A stretch of DNA of 64,000 nt, taken from positions 84,987-148,986 of the forward strand of contig MGPB01000004.1 in NCBI GenBank assembly GCA_001795455.1. The letters are read 5' to 3'. The translations under genes and the position numbers were made by a program. Position 1 is the stretch's first letter. Each line of letters begins with the position of its first letter. The notes under the pieces are model-generated. The model searched no databases. It saw only the letters and a program-made list of their open reading frames with translations, and was not told the origin of the DNA. The DNA comes from Curvibacter sp. GWA2_63_95. Its GTDB lineage: Bacteria > Pseudomonadota > Gammaproteobacteria > Burkholderiales > Burkholderiaceae_C. Shown piece after piece: positions 60,845 through 64,000 of the stretch.

Positions 60845-61756
60845 ATGACCACGACCGCCCTGCAAGCCACCTCTGACTTTTATGCCAGCAACCCCGCCAC
60901 CCGCGTGTTGCGCCTGACGCTGGGCGCCACCCAGCGACTCTGGCCAGCACTGGGCTTGCGCCTGGCCTACCGCCTGTTTGGCACGCCACTGCCCCCGCGC
61001 TGGCTGCGCCGCGATCGCCCCTGGCCCAGCCACTGGACCCAGGAGCGGTGGGCGTTTGAGGATGCCAGTCTGACCCTCCACCACCCGTTACGCCACCCGG
61101 CCGCACCGGAGAAGAGCGCACCAGCCGAGGGCGCCTGCGTGCTGTTGGTGCATGGCTGGGGCGGCCACGCGGGCCAGATGCTGCCGCTGGCCCAGGCGCT
61201 GATCGTCCGGGGCCTGCGCCCGGTGCTGCTGGATTTGCCCGCCCACGGCAAGAACGCGGGCCGGGTCAGCAACCTGCCGCAATTTGCCCGCGCCATTGAA
61301 TACACACTGGCCCGGCTGACCCAGCAAGGCCACACCGTGCAGGGCGTGGTGGCCCATTCGCTGGCGGCCAACGGCCTGGCTTTTGCAGCGGCCCGAGGCC
61401 TGCCCACACAGCGTCTGGTGCTGTTGGCGCCGCCTGCCTCACCACGCGAATACACGCGCCTGTTTGCCCAGGTGTTTGGCCTGCACGAGCCCATGCGGGC
61501 CGCCCTGCAGCGCCGCATTGAGGCGCGCGAGGGCATCGTCATGGCCCAGTTTGAACCCCACGCCAGCGGCCCGCGCATCACCCAACCCACGCTGGTGGTG
61601 CATGACCGGGGCGACCGCATCAACCCCTTTGCCGACGGCACCGCGTTTGCCGACACCATTCCGGGTGCCCGGCTGCTGGCCACCGAGGGCCTGGGCCACA
61701 CCCGCCTGCTGCGTGATGCGCTGGTGGCGCACGCCGTGGTTGACTTTCTGGGCTGA
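60845..61756 (+). CDS. Alpha/beta hydrolase
   Basis: 303-residue alpha/beta-fold hydrolase. The oxyanion region is VLLVHGWGGHAGQM (about residues 92-105). The nucleophile elbow reads AHSLAANG rather than GxSxG (Ser about residue 167), with Asp in VVHDRGDRINPF (about 253) and His in GLGHTRLL (about 282). ATG 60845 has GGAG upstream; an ATG at 60833 lacks one. Likely a detoxification or lipid-ester enzyme under TetR control; substrate unknown. Confidence 0.88.
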   Translation: MTTTALQATSDFYASNPATRVLRLTLGATQRLWPALGLRLAYRLFGTPLPPRWLRRDRPWPSHWTQERWAFEDASLTLHHPLRHPAAPEKSAPAEGACVLLVHGWGGHAGQMLPLAQALIVRGLRPVLLDLPAHGKNAGRVSNLPQFARAIEYTLARLTQQGHTVQGVVAHSLAANGLAFAAARGLPTQRLVLLAPPASPREYTRLFAQVFGLHEPMRAALQRRIEAREGIVMAQFEPHASGPRITQPTLVVHDRGDRINPFADGTAFADTIPGARLLATEGLGHTRLLRDALVAHAVVDFLG

Positions 61757-61849
61757 ACCGCCTGAGACCCGCAAGTCCAGGTGCCAGGGCTTGCGGGCAA
61801 ACCCCTAGTTACAGCGTGGCACGTGGATTGCTAGCATGCAACTCATGAC

Positions 61850-61865
61850 TTGACCAAACGGTCAG
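61850..61865. promoter_or_regulatory. RutR-like operator upstream of preT
   Basis: TTGACCAAACGGTCAG matches the RutR consensus TTGACCA-nn-TGGTCAA at 12 of its 14 defined positions and contains the exact inverted repeat TGACC/GGTCA. It lies 20-35 bp before the preT GTG. RutR senses uracil and thymine, which fits the pathway. Confidence 0.65.
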
Positions 61866-61885
61866 TTTTTAAAGGAGTTGCCAGC

Positions 61886-63238
61886 GTGTCTACCCCCTCA
61901 TCCTCTCCCGCCGACGTTCGTGCAGGCCGCCTCGCCAGCGAGGAATACGCCAAACGGTTTGCCGACGCCACCCCGCGCTTCACCGAATCGCAAGCCCTGC
62001 TGGAGGCGGAACGCTGCCTCTACTGTTATGACGCGCCCTGCGCCACGGCCTGCCCCACCAGCATTGATGTGCCGTCCTTCATCAAGCGCATTGCCGATGG
62101 CAACCTGCGCGGCTCAGCCAAAGCCATTCTGGAGAGCAACCCGCTAGGCGGCATGTGCGCCCGTGTCTGCCCCACCGAAAACCTGTGCGAAGCCGTCTGC
62201 GTGCGCAACACCCAGGAAGACCGCCCGGTCGCCATTGGCCGCCTGCAGCGCCACGCGGTGGACGCCCTGATGGAAAGCGACAAGCCGCAAATCTTTACCC
62301 GCGCCCCCGCCACCGGCAAAAAAGTAGCCGTGGTGGGCGCTGGCCCCGCCGGTTTGGCCTGTGCCTACACGCTGGCCCGCGAAGGCCACGATGTGGTGGT
62401 GTTTGACGCCAAACCCAAGGCTGGCGGCCTGAACGAATACGGCCTGGCCAGCTACAAAACCCCCGGCGACTTTGCCCAGCGCGAAGTGCAATGGCTGCTG
62501 GACATTGGCGGCATCACCATCCAGCACAACTGGAAGCTGGAGACCGTGGCCCAGCTGGAGACGCTACGCAAAGACTACGCCGCCGTCTTCTTGGGCATGG
62601 GCCTGGCCACCACCCAGCAACTGGGTGTGGTGGGCGAAACCCTGCAAGGCGTGCAAGACGCGGTGGAATTTATTGCCACCCTGCGCCAGACCGAAGACCT
62701 GTCCACCCTGCCCGTGGGCCGCCGTGTGGTGGTGATTGGTGGCGGCATGACGGCCGTGGACGCCGCCGTGCAAAGCAAGCTGCTGGGCGCCGAAGAAGTG
62801 CACATGGTCTACCGCCGCGGCCCCGAGAGCCTGTCGGCATCGACCGCCGAGCAGGAATGGGCGCAAACCAACGGCGTGACCATCCACCACTGGCTGGCGC
62901 CCGTGGAAGTGCTGGGCCACAGCGGCCATGTAAGTGGCATCACCTTTGCACACCAGGCGATGGTGGACGGCAAGCTCACCCCCACTGGTGAAACCACCAC
63001 CCTGGCGGCCGACACCGTGCTCAAGGCCATTGGCCAGAAGCTGGGCAACCCCGTGTTGGCCGAGGCAGGCCTGACGCTCTCGGGCGGAAAGATTGCCACC
63101 GATGCCGAGGGAACCACCAACCTCAAGGGCGTGTGGGCGGGCGGCGACTGCCGTGCTGGTGGGCTGGACCTGACCGTGGAGGCCGTGGAACACGGCAAGC
63201 TGGCTGCCAAAGCCATCCACGCGTACCTCAAGGCCTGA
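61886..63238 (+). CDS. preT: NAD(P)H-dependent dihydropyrimidine dehydrogenase subunit PreT
   Basis: 450-residue flavoprotein with two Fe-S clusters that passes electrons to PreA for reduction of uracil and thymine. Cys motifs CLYCYDAPCATACPT (about residues 44-58) and CARVCPTENLCEAVC (about 90-104), FAD GAGPAG (about 152) and NAD GGGMTAVD (about 289) match the PreT/GltD-like group. The start is GTG 61886 with AAAGGAG upstream; a TTG at 61850 would put the operator inside the gene. preA follows 60 bp later. Confidence 0.92.
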   Translation: MSTPSSSPADVRAGRLASEEYAKRFADATPRFTESQALLEAERCLYCYDAPCATACPTSIDVPSFIKRIADGNLRGSAKAILESNPLGGMCARVCPTENLCEAVCVRNTQEDRPVAIGRLQRHAVDALMESDKPQIFTRAPATGKKVAVVGAGPAGLACAYTLAREGHDVVVFDAKPKAGGLNEYGLASYKTPGDFAQREVQWLLDIGGITIQHNWKLETVAQLETLRKDYAAVFLGMGLATTQQLGVVGETLQGVQDAVEFIATLRQTEDLSTLPVGRRVVVIGGGMTAVDAAVQSKLLGAEEVHMVYRRGPESLSASTAEQEWAQTNGVTIHHWLAPVEVLGHSGHVSGITFAHQAMVDGKLTPTGETTTLAADTVLKAIGQKLGNPVLAEAGLTLSGGKIATDAEGTTNLKGVWAGGDCRAGGLDLTVEAVEHGKLAAKAIHAYLKA

Positions 63239-63298
63239 TCGGCCCCTCCGTCACGAGACATCACGACCTCACAACCTCAAGAACACCGGAGTCACACC

Positions 63299-64000
63299 AT
63301 GGCCAATCTCGCAACCAATTTCGTCGGCATCAAAAGCCCCAACCCCTTCTGGCTCGCCTCTGCACCGCCCACCGACAAGGCCTACAACGTCAACCGCGCG
63401 TTTGAAGCCGGCTGGGGCGGCGTGGTCTGGAAAACGCTGGGCGAAGCCGGCCCCCCCGTGGTCAACGTCAACGGCCCGCGCTACGGCGCGCTGCTCTCGC
63501 CAGATCGCCGCCTCATGGGCTTCAACAACATCGAGCTGATCACCGACCGCGACCTGGAACTCAACCTGAAAGAGATCACCGAGGTCAAGCGCAACTGGCA
63601 AGACCGCGCCATGATCGTTTCGCTGATGGTGCCGTGCGAAGAGAAGAGCTGGAAGGCCATCCTGCCGCGCGTGGAAGACACCGGTGCGGACGGCATCGAG
63701 CTGAACTTTGGCTGCCCCCACGGCATGAGCGAGCGCGGCATGGGCGCCGCCGTGGGCCAGGTGCCCGAGTACATCCAGATGGTGACCGAGTGGTGCAAGC
63801 AGTACAGCAAGCTGCCCGTGATCGTGAAACTCACGCCCAACATCACCGACATCCGCAAGCCCGCCCAAGCCGCCAAGCGCGGCGGTGCCGATGCGGTGAG
63901 CCTGATCAACACCATCAACTCCATCATGGGTGTGGACCCGTACACACTGACCATGTCGCCCAGCACCGGCGGCAAGGGCAGCCACGGTGGCTACTGCGGC
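63299..64000 (+). CDS. preA: Dihydropyrimidine dehydrogenase subunit PreA, partial (3' end beyond window)
   Basis: FMN-binding catalytic subunit of dihydropyrimidine dehydrogenase; 234 codons are visible. NPFWLASAPPTDKAYNVNRA and WGGVVWKTLGEAGPP are typical of its N-terminus, and the active-site loop NFGCPHGMSERGMG (about residues 138-151) keeps the catalytic Cys and His known from mammalian DPD. GGAG lies 8 nt before the ATG. Reduces uracil to dihydrouracil with PreT. Confidence 0.93.
   Translation, partial: MANLATNFVGIKSPNPFWLASAPPTDKAYNVNRAFEAGWGGVVWKTLGEAGPPVVNVNGPRYGALLSPDRRLMGFNNIELITDRDLELNLKEITEVKRNWQDRAMIVSLMVPCEEKSWKAILPRVEDTGADGIELNFGCPHGMSERGMGAAVGQVPEYIQMVTEWCKQYSKLPVIVKLTPNITDIRKPAQAAKRGGADAVSLINTINSIMGVDPYTLTMSPSTGGKGSHGGYCG

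Overview
The window looks like chromosomal DNA of a GC-rich beta-proteobacterium of the order Burkholderiales, most likely family Comamonadaceae (Rhodoferax/Polaromonas-like). The support is family-level: methionine synthase split into two genes behind an S-adenosylhomocysteine (SAH) riboswitch, GTP-type PEP carboxykinase, MSHA-type pilus genes, and strong G/C third-position bias throughout. There are no rRNA or tRNA genes, CRISPR arrays, insertion sequences or prophage genes. I read 58 protein-coding genes, including a 38-codon gene and two genes cut by the window edges.

Layout. 1-5.9 kb (minus strand): MSHA/type IV pilus genes mshE-G-F-A-C-D-O, with a terminator after the major pilin gene. 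6-11.9 kb: an envelope glycine-zipper protein, then the metH1 - oxidoreductase - metH2 operon behind the SAH riboswitch. 11.9-25.6 kb: housekeeping and orphan genes (GGDEF/EAL regulator, recQ, tandem AAA+ ATPase, pckG, LysR, phosphoesterase, exported DNA ligase, UspA). 25.6-32.6 kb: aldo/keto reductase, a YtfQRT-YjfF-type sugar ABC transporter and aldose epimerase. 32.6-42.3 kb: TetR, ArgP/dadA, a vapBC toxin-antitoxin pair, and a LysR-controlled beta-alanine pathway (omega-transaminase plus mmsA), then a luciferase-like oxidoreductase and pirin. 42.4-45.7 kb: membrane diguanylate cyclase and uup. 45.7-56.4 kb: gcdG and gcdH (glutarate catabolism), separated by a self-contained beta-glucoside uptake/hydrolysis cluster with its own LacI regulator and a promoter-operator that can be read directly. 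56.6-60 kb: davBA and a LysR regulator (lysine to 5-aminovalerate). 60-61.8 kb: a TetR regulator with two matching operators, a 38-residue membrane peptide and an alpha/beta hydrolase. 61.9 kb to the end: preT-preA (dihydropyrimidine dehydrogenase) behind a RutR-like operator.

How the genes connect. Lysine catabolism (davBA, gcdG, gcdH) and reductive pyrimidine catabolism (preTA) are both partly present. Uracil degradation yields beta-alanine, which the transaminase/mmsA pair can carry to acetyl-CoA. Two c-di-GMP enzymes share the window with MshE, whose N-terminal domain type binds c-di-GMP.

The most unusual signal is a family of about 48-bp dispersed repeats, ten copies in 64 kb. Four full-length copies plus one half copy lie inside genes without breaking the reading frame. 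The in-gene full copies are all exactly 48 bp (16 codons), and the 49-bp copies are all in or at the edge of intergenic DNA. Two of those edge copies supply the apparent start codon of recQ and the stop codon of a tetR gene.
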